Source of the DNA: Leptospira haakeii
GTDB taxonomy: Bacteria > Spirochaetota > Leptospiria > Leptospirales > Leptospiraceae
Assembly: GCF_002812045.1 (NCBI RefSeq)
Contig: NZ_NPEG01000010.1
Span: forward strand, 65,844-129,843
Direction of reading: 5' to 3'
DNA length: 64,000 nucleotides
A program made the position numbers and the translations under genes. This document shows positions 17,963-26,046 of this stretch, one piece after another (position 1 is the stretch's first letter; every line of letters begins with the position of its first letter). A model generated the notes under the pieces. That model was given only the letters and a program-made list of their open reading frames with translations. It was not told where the DNA came from and searched no databases.

Positions 17963-20098
17963 CTATTTTTTAGTTTTTCTGCTAATACCTAAAACTGAAA
18001 TATCATCCTGTTTCGGTGATCCGCTCAAAAATTCATCTAATTTATTCAATATTTGATCGATCCCTTCTCCTATAGGAATTCCTTTTAGATTTCCTACGAT
18101 CGCCTCTACCCTTTTTTCTCCGAATTCTTCTTTATTAGAATTCCATTGTTCAAAAAGGCCGTCCGTAAAAAGTATCAGCTTGGAATCTTGGGTGAATTCC
18201 ATCTCATTAGAAGTGTATTTTGTATTCGGGATTACGCCCATGATCCTTCCGGTTTTTTCTAAAGAGTGAACCTCTCTGTCTTGGATCAAATATTGAGGCA
18301 CATGTCCAGCAGAGGAATACCGGATTAAATTCAAATTTGTGTCTATATCGACTACTATGCAGGTAAAAAATTGATTCAAATTTTTGAATGTATGTAAGAA
18401 CTCGTTGTTCAAATGGTATAGAATTTCAGTAACGCTATAAATCCCACGCTTTAGAGATTCATAAATTGCTTTGATCGCCATGGTCAAAAGAGCAGCCTGC
18501 ACTCCATGCCCAGTTGCATCTGCAAGAAACACCCTGGTCAACCCCGGGCGAAGTTCCATAATATCAAAAAAATCCCCTCCTACTTCCGTAAGTGGTAGAT
18601 ATCTTACCGTAATTTCCAAATCTCCTGTAAGCTTATCTTGCTGAGATATGATCCCTGATTGGATCTTTCTAGCGGTGGATAGATCGCTTTGGAGTAAACT
18701 TAAGTTATGCTCTAACTCCACAGCCAATGTTTCTTTTTCTTTAATATTGGTTCTAATTTTATCCAATACTAAATTATATCTTTCTGCGATCTGCCCTACT
18801 TCCGTAAACGGTTCTATCGAAAGATCCTGGCTCAGATCCCCTGTCTGTTTCTGGTATTCCATTTCCAAAAACAAATCAATCAACTCAGTGGTAGCTCTAT
18901 GTTCCGTATAATTGAGTCCCTGGTATTCATTTTGAGGAGAAACTCTCAGACTATAAAAACGATGTATAATAAAAAGAAGAGGATAACTCACACCGAAAGA
19001 AAGAATCGCACAGGAAATAACACCGAGCAACTGCACGAGGATCTGGGTGTTTCTATCCAATCCAGTACCTAAAATAGAAAGATCCCCAAAAAAACCTACA
19101 GCTAAGGTACCCCAGATACCGGAAATAAGATGAACAGGAATAGCACCAACCGCGTCGTCTAGTTTAAGTTTATCTAAAATAACTCCCGCTTCGAACATTA
19201 GAATTCCTGCAACTAATCCGATCAAAATTGATTCCAAAGAATTAACCGCATTACAAGGAGCAGTGATCGCAACAAGTCCGGCCAAGGTACCGTTTAAAGG
19301 AAGAGTGGCTTCTGCATATTTCAAGCGAATCCAACCGTAGATCAAACTGGAAGCCATTCCGCCGGAAGCTGCAAACATAGTATTTGCAATGATCTTTGGA
19401 ACTTCGGACGTGAATGCAAGAGTACTTCCCCCATTAAATCCTATCCAACCAAACCAGAGGATTAATGTTCCAAGCATAGCAAGTGGAAGATTATGCCCTG
19501 TGATCTTTCTGACTGATCCATCTTTACCATATTTTCCGGTTCTGTTTCCGATGAGTATCATCGCAGAAAGCCCGACCCATCCACCTACACTATGAACTGC
19601 AGTGGAGCCTGCAAAATCCATAAAGCCAAGATGAGCGAGCCAACCAGTAAATTGATCCCAATTTTCTAGACTTCTTCCCCAAACCCAATGACCAAAAATC
19701 GGATAGATCAAAGAAGAAATGATTGTCGTGACTATGATATAGGCTCCGAATTTCATTCTTTCTGCAACTGCACCGGAAACTATAGTGGCAGCGGTCCCAC
19801 AAAACATAAGTTGAAATAAGAAGAAAACGGAAGTTTCAGGACTTGTTTTTGAAAAATCAGGAAAGAACATATCCTTTCCGATCCAACCATTATAGGTTGA
19901 ACCAAACATAAGTCCGAATCCTATTGAATAAAAAACAAGGGTCGCAATCCCGAAGTCTGTAATATTTTTAATCGCTACGTTAATCGAATTCTTGGTTCGA
20001 GTAAGGCCGGATTCCAGGCATAGAAATCCGGCCTGCATGAAGAAGACCAACCCGGAAGAAAGAATGATCCAAAGAATATCGAAACTCGTTTTAGGCAT
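17963..20098 (-). CDS. ammonium transporter (Amt) fused to a SpoIIE/PP2C serine phosphatase
   Basis: Starting at ATG 20098 the protein has 711 residues; a longer TTG start at 20137 would add 13 residues before the first helix. Residues 1-385 are a complete Amt channel with eleven helices, the signature DFAGSTAVHSVGGWVG (Asp161, His169), and the second pore His323 in PVHLISGIWG. A HAMP-like segment (about 400-450) and coiled coil lead to a SpoIIE-type PP2C domain (about 490-707). Its metal-binding acidic residues are GGDFFD (509, 512), LADATGHG (527), FTDGLFE (646) and KQDDIS (698-699). Both halves look functional, so the protein probably senses ammonium passage and dephosphorylates an anti-sigma-antagonist-like partner. 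No GlnK gene is adjacent. Confidence 0.93.
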   Translation of the reverse strand: MPKTSFDILWIILSSGLVFFMQAGFLCLESGLTRTKNSINVAIKNITDFGIATLVFYSIGFGLMFGSTYNGWIGKDMFFPDFSKTSPETSVFFLFQLMFCGTAATIVSGAVAERMKFGAYIIVTTIISSLIYPIFGHWVWGRSLENWDQFTGWLAHLGFMDFAGSTAVHSVGGWVGLSAMILIGNRTGKYGKDGSVRKITGHNLPLAMLGTLILWFGWIGFNGGSTLAFTSEVPKIIANTMFAASGGMASSLIYGWIRLKYAEATLPLNGTLAGLVAITAPCNAVNSLESILIGLVAGILMFEAGVILDKLKLDDAVGAIPVHLISGIWGTLAVGFFGDLSILGTGLDRNTQILVQLLGVISCAILSFGVSYPLLFIIHRFYSLRVSPQNEYQGLNYTEHRATTELIDLFLEMEYQKQTGDLSQDLSIEPFTEVGQIAERYNLVLDKIRTNIKEKETLAVELEHNLSLLQSDLSTARKIQSGIISQQDKLTGDLEITVRYLPLTEVGGDFFDIMELRPGLTRVFLADATGHGVQAALLTMAIKAIYESLKRGIYSVTEILYHLNNEFLHTFKNLNQFFTCIVVDIDTNLNLIRYSSAGHVPQYLIQDREVHSLEKTGRIMGVIPNTKYTSNEMEFTQDSKLILFTDGLFEQWNSNKEEFGEKRVEAIVGNLKGIPIGEGIDQILNKLDEFLSGSPKQDDISVLGISRKTKK

Positions 20099-20172
20099 CG
20101 AATTTCTTATTCCAGGAAATGATAAACGAATTGGCAAGAAGCATTTCTGCTAACTCTTTAATATACTAGTTT

Positions 20173-20571
20173 TTAAAGATGTAAGATATATTCGGGCTCC
20201 CGATCCCAACGATCATGTAACCCATCTAGGTAGTGTACCGGTGCTTCAGCCCATTCCTTAGGGTCTAAATTATCCAAAGAACCTAGATTGATCGCGATAA
20301 ATTCACCTCCCGCATCTGGAAAATCGCCCGCACCACCAATACGCACACCGCAATGTTTACAGAACATTACATCGATCCGAGTGGAATATATGTTTAGCTC
20401 CGTCTCTCCTTCCAAATAACGAAAGTTTTTCGGGGATACGGAAGCTCCCCAAAATCTTACTTTAACGCAGCTAGTGCAATTACATTTAAAAGTCCCCTGA
20501 GATAGATCAATCCATGCCTCAAAACGGACTTTTTTGCATTTGCAACTTCCTAAATATTTTTTCAAAGCCAT
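20173..20571 (-). CDS. GFA-family (CENP-V/GFA domain) zinc protein
   Basis: The 132-residue protein has the GFA zinc-binding pattern: CKCKKVRFEAW near the N-terminus, FKCNCTSCVK and a later CKHCGVRI. Known members include glutathione-dependent formaldehyde-activating proteins, but most homologues have no proven activity, so substrate assignment is not safe. It starts 9 bp after the SRPBCC stop in the same direction and is therefore probably the third gene of the ArsR-SRPBCC operon. Confidence 0.85.
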   Translation of the reverse strand: MALKKYLGSCKCKKVRFEAWIDLSQGTFKCNCTSCVKVRFWGASVSPKNFRYLEGETELNIYSTRIDVMFCKHCGVRIGGAGDFPDAGGEFIAINLGSLDNLDPKEWAEAPVHYLDGLHDRWDREPEYILHL

Positions 20572-20580
20572 TTGGAAAAT

Positions 20581-21009
20581 CTAAGAAAATTGGAGCTCTA
20601 AATTCTCCAGTGTACTGACCCAACCCTCTTTATGACCTTCCATAGAACTTTCGGATGAAAGTTTTTCATGAGTCAGTAACACTTCTGTTCCTTCCCCCTT
20701 GTCCTTAAATACCACTGTAACGAGAGTGTTACCTTGGTCCGGACCTTCCCAACCATGAGTAAAAACGAGCTTTTCGTTCATAATAATTTCCTGATATGTC
20801 CCGGTAGCGATATAAACCTCGCCGTTCCCTAACATTGAGGTCCTAAATTTGCCACCTACTTTGAAATCCATTTGGATCTCTCCGATTTTCAATTCCTTAG
20901 GACAGCCCCATTTTTTCATAATTTCAGGTTTAATCCAGGCTTCGAAGACTTTCGATCGACTCGCTTTTATAAACTTAGATATTTGCAGTTTGTATTCTGC
21001 CATTTTCAT
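20581..21009 (-). CDS. SRPBCC / AHSA1-type START-fold protein (second cassette)
   Basis: The 142-residue protein has the AHSA1 pattern ISKFIKASRSKVFEAWIKPEIMKKWG, MDFKVGGKFRTSMLG, LVFTHGWEGPD and the C-terminal helix HKEGWVSTLENLELQF. It is a paralogue of the protein encoded at 5530-6018. It overlaps the preceding ArsR gene by 4 bp (ATGA-type junction). Ligand and partner are unknown; the link to the GFA gene suggests a shared small-molecule response. Confidence 0.88.
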   Translation of the reverse strand: MKMAEYKLQISKFIKASRSKVFEAWIKPEIMKKWGCPKELKIGEIQMDFKVGGKFRTSMLGNGEVYIATGTYQEIIMNEKLVFTHGWEGPDQGNTLVTVVFKDKGEGTEVLLTHEKLSSESSMEGHKEGWVSTLENLELQFS

Positions 21010-21335
21010 TCTATTTCCTCCAACAATTCCTTGAGAGAATCCAACTGTTCTTCCCAGAATTTCTTATAATGTTGTATCCACCTGTCCGCACTCATCATTG
21101 CTTTTCCATTAAGGCTTAAATAGGAGAAGGAGCCCTCCTTTCTCCTATTCACTAACTTTGCTTTTTCCAAAACCTTAATATGTTTGGAAGCAGCAGCTAG
21201 CGACATTTCGAAAGGTTTTGCGATCTCCGTGATCACCCTCTCCTTTTTAGAAAGACTTCTGAGCATAGCCCTTCTCGTCGGGTCAGACAATGCCTGAAAG
21301 ATCAGATTGAGGTCGTATTTTCTAGATTCAACCAT
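21006..21335 (-). CDS. ArsR-family winged-helix transcriptional regulator (second cassette)
   Basis: The 109-residue protein has the ArsR core LIFQALSDPTRRAMLRSLSKKERVITEIAKPFEMSLAAASKHIKVLEKAKLVNRRKEGSFSYLSL, abbreviated here by its motifs. The recognition helix is SLAAASKHIKVLE, different from the [13 protein letters not shown] of the first cassette, in keeping with the different operator sequences. No metal-binding Cys pair is present. The start codon lies inside a palindrome, so binding would block initiation directly. Confidence 0.9.
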   Translation of the reverse strand: MVESRKYDLNLIFQALSDPTRRAMLRSLSKKERVITEIAKPFEMSLAAASKHIKVLEKAKLVNRRKEGSFSYLSLNGKAMMSADRWIQHYKKFWEEQLDSLKELLEEIE

Positions 21336-21343
21336 ATGGTTAA
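21328..21343. promoter_or_regulatory. operator 1 of the second ArsR cassette, overlapping the start codon
   Basis: TCAACCATATGGTTAA contains the perfect 12-bp palindrome AACCATATGGTT (21330-21341). The ArsR start codon (21333-21335 on the minus strand) sits within it. Confidence 0.65.
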
Positions 21344-21369
21344 ATGTATATCAGAGACTCCAACAAGAG

Positions 21370-21385
21370 TCAACCATTTGGTTGA
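21370..21385. promoter_or_regulatory. operator 2 of the second ArsR cassette
   Basis: TCAACCATTTGGTTGA is a perfect inverted repeat (7-bp arms, 2-bp centre) and differs from operator 1 at only two positions. The spacing of 42 bp is close to four helical turns, compatible with cooperative binding on one DNA face. Confidence 0.65.
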
Positions 21386-21448
21386 ATGTTTTTCGATTTT
21401 TTATCTGAAAAATCATTGCCATAGACCATCGGCCAATAAAATTCTTTC

Positions 21449-22147
21449 ATGCGTTTCTCCCTCATCACTTCTCTTTTCTTACTTACATTTTCCATTTTTC
21501 CTAAAACTTCCGAACATGTTGATACATGCTCCAAATTCAAAAATATGAATGATCGGAAAAGATGTTATTCTAAGGAATACCAAGCTGCGGACAAAGAACT
21601 GAACGTGACTTATAAAAAGATAAGAGAAGGTTTATCTGATTCCCAAAAGGAAGATTTAAAAAAATTGCAAGTTCTTTGGATTGGATATAGGGACGGTGTT
21701 TGTGAAGGACCCATGTATGCTTCGGATGAATCCGGTATAGAAACGGTCATCTGTAAAACCGGAACCACAGCCGAAAGAACTAATTATCTAAATCATGTTT
21801 GGAAATTTGGCACGGTATCTAAGGAAGGATTGGGTTCTTATACGGATGGTTTCGGAGGAAATTTAAAACTTTTTAGAGATAAATCGAATAAGAATGTCCA
21901 ATTTTCTTTCGAGGTTGTTAGAGGTCCTACGGCTCATCTGGGAGAAGTAAACGGAAATTGGACTCCAAGTAAAGAAGGCAAATGGACCTGGGCTTCTACT
22001 GATGGTTGTAAGTCGGAAGATCCTGATTGTTGTTTATTGGAGTTTGAATATTTTCAAAACAGGATAGAAGTAGAGGAAGTTTCTTGTTCTGCATATCATG
22101 GAGCAAGAGCTTATTTTGGCGGAAGTTATAGATACGAATTCAAGTAA
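21449..22147 (+). CDS. secreted LprI/DUF1311-domain protein
   Basis: The 232-residue protein has an N-terminal signal peptide (MRFSLITSLFLLTFSIFPKTS). An LprI-like helical domain follows: CSKFKNMNDRKRCYSKEYQAADKELNVTYKKI, then LKKLQVLWIGYRDGVCEG, with paired Cys residues. LprI proteins act as lysozyme inhibitors in other bacteria, but DUF1311 is broad. The C-terminal ~110 residues form an unassigned beta-rich domain with a DPDCC motif. Divergent from the ArsR cassette; its promoter overlaps the ArsR operator region. Confidence 0.75.
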   Translation: MRFSLITSLFLLTFSIFPKTSEHVDTCSKFKNMNDRKRCYSKEYQAADKELNVTYKKIREGLSDSQKEDLKKLQVLWIGYRDGVCEGPMYASDESGIETVICKTGTTAERTNYLNHVWKFGTVSKEGLGSYTDGFGGNLKLFRDKSNKNVQFSFEVVRGPTAHLGEVNGNWTPSKEGKWTWASTDGCKSEDPDCCLLEFEYFQNRIEVEEVSCSAYHGARAYFGGSYRYEFK

Positions 22148-22208
22148 AAAGTAGAACGCAAAATAGTTTGCCTCAAAACAAAAACCAAGTCCCGTTCTTT
22201 AAATATTT

Positions 22209-22229
22209 CTTATATATTACATATATAAG
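22209..22229. repeat. AT-rich inverted repeat in the gap before the LNS2 gene
   Basis: CTTATATAT-TAC-ATATATAAG is a perfect 9-bp-arm palindrome in a 282-bp AT-rich gap that holds no gene. It may be a regulatory site or a weak terminator of the LprI-like gene. AT-rich sequence makes chance symmetry more likely. Confidence 0.3.
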
Positions 22230-22429
22230 TTATTCATAACAGTTGTATCTCATTTATCCAATCTTTTGTATTTTATATTTCTATAGATTCTCACTGTCAT
22301 ATTTTTAGTTTTTTCTTGCTCTACGCATCCAGCCCCAATATATTCGCCGCTGTTTGGATTATTTTTGTAATCAGTTTACAAAAATTTTTCGAAAGAACTT
22401 TCAGATGAAAAAAATATTTGGAGATCCCT

Positions 22430-23392
22430 ATGCGATTCTTTTTGTTAGCCTTGTGCTTAACTGCGTTCTCAGTAGGCCTTTGGGCAGATTGTCCGGACTA
22501 TATCACTCCTTCTAACCCACCTACCTTCTCAAAACCAACCAAAAGAAGTTTCCGTAATTTCGGAAACACGATCTTGGCCGGTCTATATGTACCTTATCAT
22601 ATGGTTTACGATACGATCGTAAAATCAGGATCGAATGCAACTATGGTTGGTAAATTCGATTACGATGCGGTATTTCACAAAGATTTGGAAGGCGAATACA
22701 TTCATGTTTATATCTATGGGACTGCAATGAGCGGTTGGACCTATGTGGGTCGTTACACCACGAATGGTGATGGAAAGATCACTGCAAACTTAGGAGTCCG
22801 CGCAACAGGTGACTATATCGTTCGTATGGTGGTAGAAGGTGATCTTTCTAGCGCTGATGGTTATTTAACTGTAGCTGATCCAGGTCGGCAAACCGTTCTA
22901 TTCGATGTGGATGGAACCTTGACCACAAATGATTTTGAAGCTCTTGCAGATTATGCGGGTATTAAAATTGCGGACGCTTATTATTACGCTCCGGAAACCG
23001 TAAACGCATATCGTAATAAAGGTTATCAGATCGTTTATTTAACCGGTCGTCCTTATTGGAATACAAAAGATACTCGTGAGTGGTTCCCTTCCAAAGGAAT
23101 GAAATCTTGGCATTACCATCCTAGTTCAGATTATTTAGGCGCGAATGTTCAGGCTTACAAAACTGATTATATCAACTATTTGCGTAATACCGTCGGTTTG
23201 GATATTATTCGTGCCTATGGAAATGCGACTACAGATATTGCAGCGTATGCAGCCGGTGGTATTCCAAAATCGAATACTTGGATCATAGGAGAAAATGCAG
23301 GTAAAGAAGGAACCCAGTCAATTACTGGAAATTATTCTCTTCATTACAATACTGTAGTAGCGAGCACTCCTCAATCTTCTTCCTGTTATTGA
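22430..23392 (+). CDS. secreted LNS2-domain (lipin/Ned1/Smp2-like) HAD-fold protein
   Basis: ATG 22430 is preferred over the TTG at 22418 because GGAG (22420-22423) precedes it by a proper spacing and it leaves a clean signal peptide (MRFFLLALCLTAFSVGLWA). The mature protein has a beta-sandwich region followed by an LNS2 domain. The HAD nucleophile motif is LFDVDGTLTTND (Asp159, Asp161), and IVYLTGRPYWNTKDTREWF provides motif II. Eukaryotic lipins use this domain as a phosphatidate phosphatase; bacterial secreted versions are poorly known. Activity on a periplasmic or host lipid phosphate is inferred. Confidence 0.85.
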   Translation: MRFFLLALCLTAFSVGLWADCPDYITPSNPPTFSKPTKRSFRNFGNTILAGLYVPYHMVYDTIVKSGSNATMVGKFDYDAVFHKDLEGEYIHVYIYGTAMSGWTYVGRYTTNGDGKITANLGVRATGDYIVRMVVEGDLSSADGYLTVADPGRQTVLFDVDGTLTTNDFEALADYAGIKIADAYYYAPETVNAYRNKGYQIVYLTGRPYWNTKDTREWFPSKGMKSWHYHPSSDYLGANVQAYKTDYINYLRNTVGLDIIRAYGNATTDIAAYAAGGIPKSNTWIIGENAGKEGTQSITGNYSLHYNTVVASTPQSSSCY

Positions 23393-23408
23393 AAATTTAC
23401 TCGATATC

Positions 23409-23433
23409 GAATGCCTTTCTGAAAAAGGCATTC
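23409..23433 (+). terminator. hairpin after the LNS2 gene
   Basis: GAATGCCTTT and AAAGGCATTC form a perfect 10-bp stem with a 5-nt loop, 17 bp after the stop codon. No T-run follows, so it may be a factor-dependent terminator or a 3' end protecting hairpin. Confidence 0.5.
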
Positions 23434-23546
23434 CGAGGAAGAATTTTAGAGAAACATAAACTACTTGACCTTCGGTCGATAGCCGCACTTATATCTTTAC
23501 AATCCCCTTCACCTCTAATATTTTGGATCGGAATTAAGGAGAACTT

Positions 23547-24320
23547 ATGCAATCCATCCAGAATATTTTTCTAAATAAGAGAACCATCGCGGCACTCTTA
23601 CTTTCTTTTACACTCGCCTACTGTGCCACAACAGAACCAAAACCTAAAATCGAGATCCAAAGTTCTAAAACTTCTATCCAAATCCAGCCAATCTTTCATG
23701 GAAGTTTGGTACTAACAATTGGTGAAAAGACGATCTATGTGGATCCCTCTTGGGGAGGAGAAAAGTATAAGGATCAGAAAAAACCAGACCTGATCCTAAT
23801 TACTGATATTCATCCTGATCATATGGATCTAAAAACTTTAGGAGAGATCGCTACTAAAGAAACTCAGATCATAGCTCCGGAAGCAGTTGCGAAAGAAGCA
23901 AAAGAATACACTAATATCACTCGTTTGAAAAACGGACAATCCACTTCGGTTGGTGATATTAATTTCTCCGCGATTCCTATGTATAATATTACCAAAGAAC
24001 ATTTGGATAAACATACGAAAGGAAGAGGAAACGGTTATTTGATCAAGTTCGGCGGAAAGACGATCTATATTTCAGGAGACACTGAAGATATTAAAGAAAT
24101 GAGAGCTTTGAAGAATATCGACATTGCATTTCTTTGTATGAACCAACCTTATACAATGACCGTAGAAAAAGCTGCAGACGCAGTGAAAGACTTTAAACCG
24201 AAAATTGTATACCCTTACCATTACCGTGGAAAAGACGGCCTAAGCGATACTGAAAAGTTCAAAGCACTCGTAAAAGAGTCTAGCCCTTCCACCGAAGTAG
24301 AATTGATCAACTGGTATTGA
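23547..24320 (+). CDS. metallo-beta-lactamase-fold lipoprotein (UlaG-like)
   Basis: The 257-residue protein has a lipoprotein signal with lipobox LAYCA. The metallo-hydrolase core carries ITDIHPDHMDL (H-x-D-H ligands), then FGGKTIYISGDTEDI (bridging Asp) and a late His in VYPYHYRGKDG. This belongs to the beta-lactamase_2/UlaG-type subgroup that hydrolyses phosphodiesters, lactones or N-acyl lipids such as NAPE-PLD relatives. The substrate cannot be told. It is anchored outside the inner membrane, which is unusual for this subgroup. Confidence 0.85.
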   Translation: MQSIQNIFLNKRTIAALLLSFTLAYCATTEPKPKIEIQSSKTSIQIQPIFHGSLVLTIGEKTIYVDPSWGGEKYKDQKKPDLILITDIHPDHMDLKTLGEIATKETQIIAPEAVAKEAKEYTNITRLKNGQSTSVGDINFSAIPMYNITKEHLDKHTKGRGNGYLIKFGGKTIYISGDTEDIKEMRALKNIDIAFLCMNQPYTMTVEKAADAVKDFKPKIVYPYHYRGKDGLSDTEKFKALVKESSPSTEVELINWY

Positions 24321-24332
24321 TCGATTAATCGA

Positions 24333-24371
24333 TAGTTTCGGAAAAGAGAATATTTTTCTTTTTCGAAACTA
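24333..24371. terminator. bidirectional terminator between converging genes
   Basis: TAGTTTCGGAAAAGA and TCTTTTTCGAAACTA pair at 14 of 15 positions with a 9-nt loop, A-rich on one side and T-rich on the other. It serves the plus-strand hydrolase gene and the minus-strand AraC gene. Confidence 0.75.
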
Positions 24372-24395
24372 GTTCTTTTATACATCCAAATCAAA

Positions 24396-25970
24396 TCATT
24401 CTTCAGTAGAATCTAATCCCGCCGATTTTTTGAATTCTTGCGGGGTTTGCCCAGTATGTTTCTTAAAAGTATCATAGAAGGAAGACTTGGATTGAAAACC
24501 CACAGAGAATGCCAGATCCAGTATATTTGTGGAAGGATCATTTAGAATAATACGTTTTGCTTCTTCTATTCTATATTTTTTAAGCAGGTCAGGAAAGGAA
24601 ATATTCAAAACTTGGTTTAGAAGTTCTGAAACTTGATGCACAGATAAACCTAAAACTGCAGCAAGATCACTGATCCTTAATTCTTCCTCTAAATAGATTT
24701 TATCCTCATCCAGAAGTTTGTTCAAACGAGCTAGAGTATCTTCTACATTAATACCGATGATGGTAGATTTTTTCTTTCCGGATATGTCTGAAGACGTCTT
24801 ATCAACTTGGAAATTCTTAAGCTCTTCTCTTCTTAATGAAATCTCATGTTCTAATTCTCGGATCCTCGTCCTAACCGAACGGCTAGTCAGGAATATATTT
24901 ATTGGAACAAAGAGTGCTATAAAAAATAAGAAACTTTTCCCATCAAAGGAAAAGAATGCCTTATATGAAATAATGTTTAATAGCTCTATCGCAAGCAAAG
25001 AGAACATTCCAAATACAAACCAACGAGTTTGGATGGTTTTTCTTTTTGTAGCAACCAAACTGAGAACGATTGCTGTTCCAGTCACAGCCAAATAGAAAAT
25101 AGTAAAAGAGCGAGAAATGAACTGCCTTGGAAATTTAGTAAAACTTAAAGCGATCATGATTGCAGTCAGAATGTTTACTATATTATAGAAGTACCAAACA
25201 GGTTTGAAATTCTGCCTGATCTTCAAAAAATGAGACACCCATAGAGTTCCTGAAATGATCAGAGACCCTATCATGATCTTCTTTCCTAAGGAAAGAGGAA
25301 AACCGAATCCTGGAAATAGGTATCTGGAAGCTATCCCGGACACGAATAAAAACGTAAGGCCGATTCCAAATGAAAATAGGATCTGATACAAGATCCACTT
25401 AGAACGAAGACGAATATAGGAATTGATCAGATACGCAATCTGAACGATTACAAGCGCGAGAAGTGAGAATACAATCCCTGAATAAACTGTAGAGATGGAA
25501 TATAATTCTTCCGCGCTTACTAATCGAACTTCCGAAAGTATATAATTCCTAGACTGTATCCTAATATTGATCTCTTGGCTATTCTCCAGAAATTTTCGGA
25601 GAGGAAAAACCGGGAATATCCCAGGAATCAGCCACTCATTCACCGGATGAATAAAACCGGCCTGCAAACAATCTTCTTTTAGATCACAAACCTGAACTGA
25701 ATCCAAAAGACTCCAAGGGAAGATCAGAAATTCTGTCTTAGATTCCTCCGGTAGATTACCGATCCGAAAGCGTAGATTGATCGGTTCCGGATAGAATCCC
25801 CAGTCGAGCAGTACCGAGAAATCATCTATCTGCTTCCAATGAGTTTGGTCCGAATCTTGGATGCGGAGATGCCCCACATTCTTCTTATCCCCTTGGGAAT
25901 AGACCTGAGTAGAAATTACTAAAATCAGAATCCAAATCAGAAATACTTTTATTCTAGACATATTGATCAT
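24396..25970 (-). CDS. membrane AraC-family regulator with 7TM-DISM receptor
   Basis: The 524-residue protein starts with a signal (VFLIWILILVISTQVYS), then an extracytoplasmic beta domain (about 30-165) of the 7TMR-DISMED2 kind. Seven membrane helices (about 175-370), a short coiled coil and a C-terminal AraC DNA-binding domain (about 420-520) follow. The AraC domain shows two HTH motifs (ISDLAAVLGLSVHQVSELLNQ and ILDLAFSVGFQSKSSFYDTFKKHTGQTP). It would sense an extracellular ligand and bind DNA while membrane-attached. It is divergent from the RND efflux operon, the most likely target. A paralogue lies at 38938-40563. Confidence 0.88.
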   Translation of the reverse strand: MINMSRIKVFLIWILILVISTQVYSQGDKKNVGHLRIQDSDQTHWKQIDDFSVLLDWGFYPEPINLRFRIGNLPEESKTEFLIFPWSLLDSVQVCDLKEDCLQAGFIHPVNEWLIPGIFPVFPLRKFLENSQEINIRIQSRNYILSEVRLVSAEELYSISTVYSGIVFSLLALVIVQIAYLINSYIRLRSKWILYQILFSFGIGLTFLFVSGIASRYLFPGFGFPLSLGKKIMIGSLIISGTLWVSHFLKIRQNFKPVWYFYNIVNILTAIMIALSFTKFPRQFISRSFTIFYLAVTGTAIVLSLVATKRKTIQTRWFVFGMFSLLAIELLNIISYKAFFSFDGKSFLFFIALFVPINIFLTSRSVRTRIRELEHEISLRREELKNFQVDKTSSDISGKKKSTIIGINVEDTLARLNKLLDEDKIYLEEELRISDLAAVLGLSVHQVSELLNQVLNISFPDLLKKYRIEEAKRIILNDPSTNILDLAFSVGFQSKSSFYDTFKKHTGQTPQEFKKSAGLDSTEE

Positions 25971-26046
25971 TCAAGAATCCTGTCCAAACTTATAAACCGG
26001 GACGATTTTCTCCATCTTAAATGCTACTAATATATGAGGAAACAAA

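Noticed and set aside
20099..20137. TTG start for the Amt-SpoIIE protein
   Set aside because: The ATG at 20098 lies just before the first helix as in Amt proteins; the extra 13 residues do not look like a signal.
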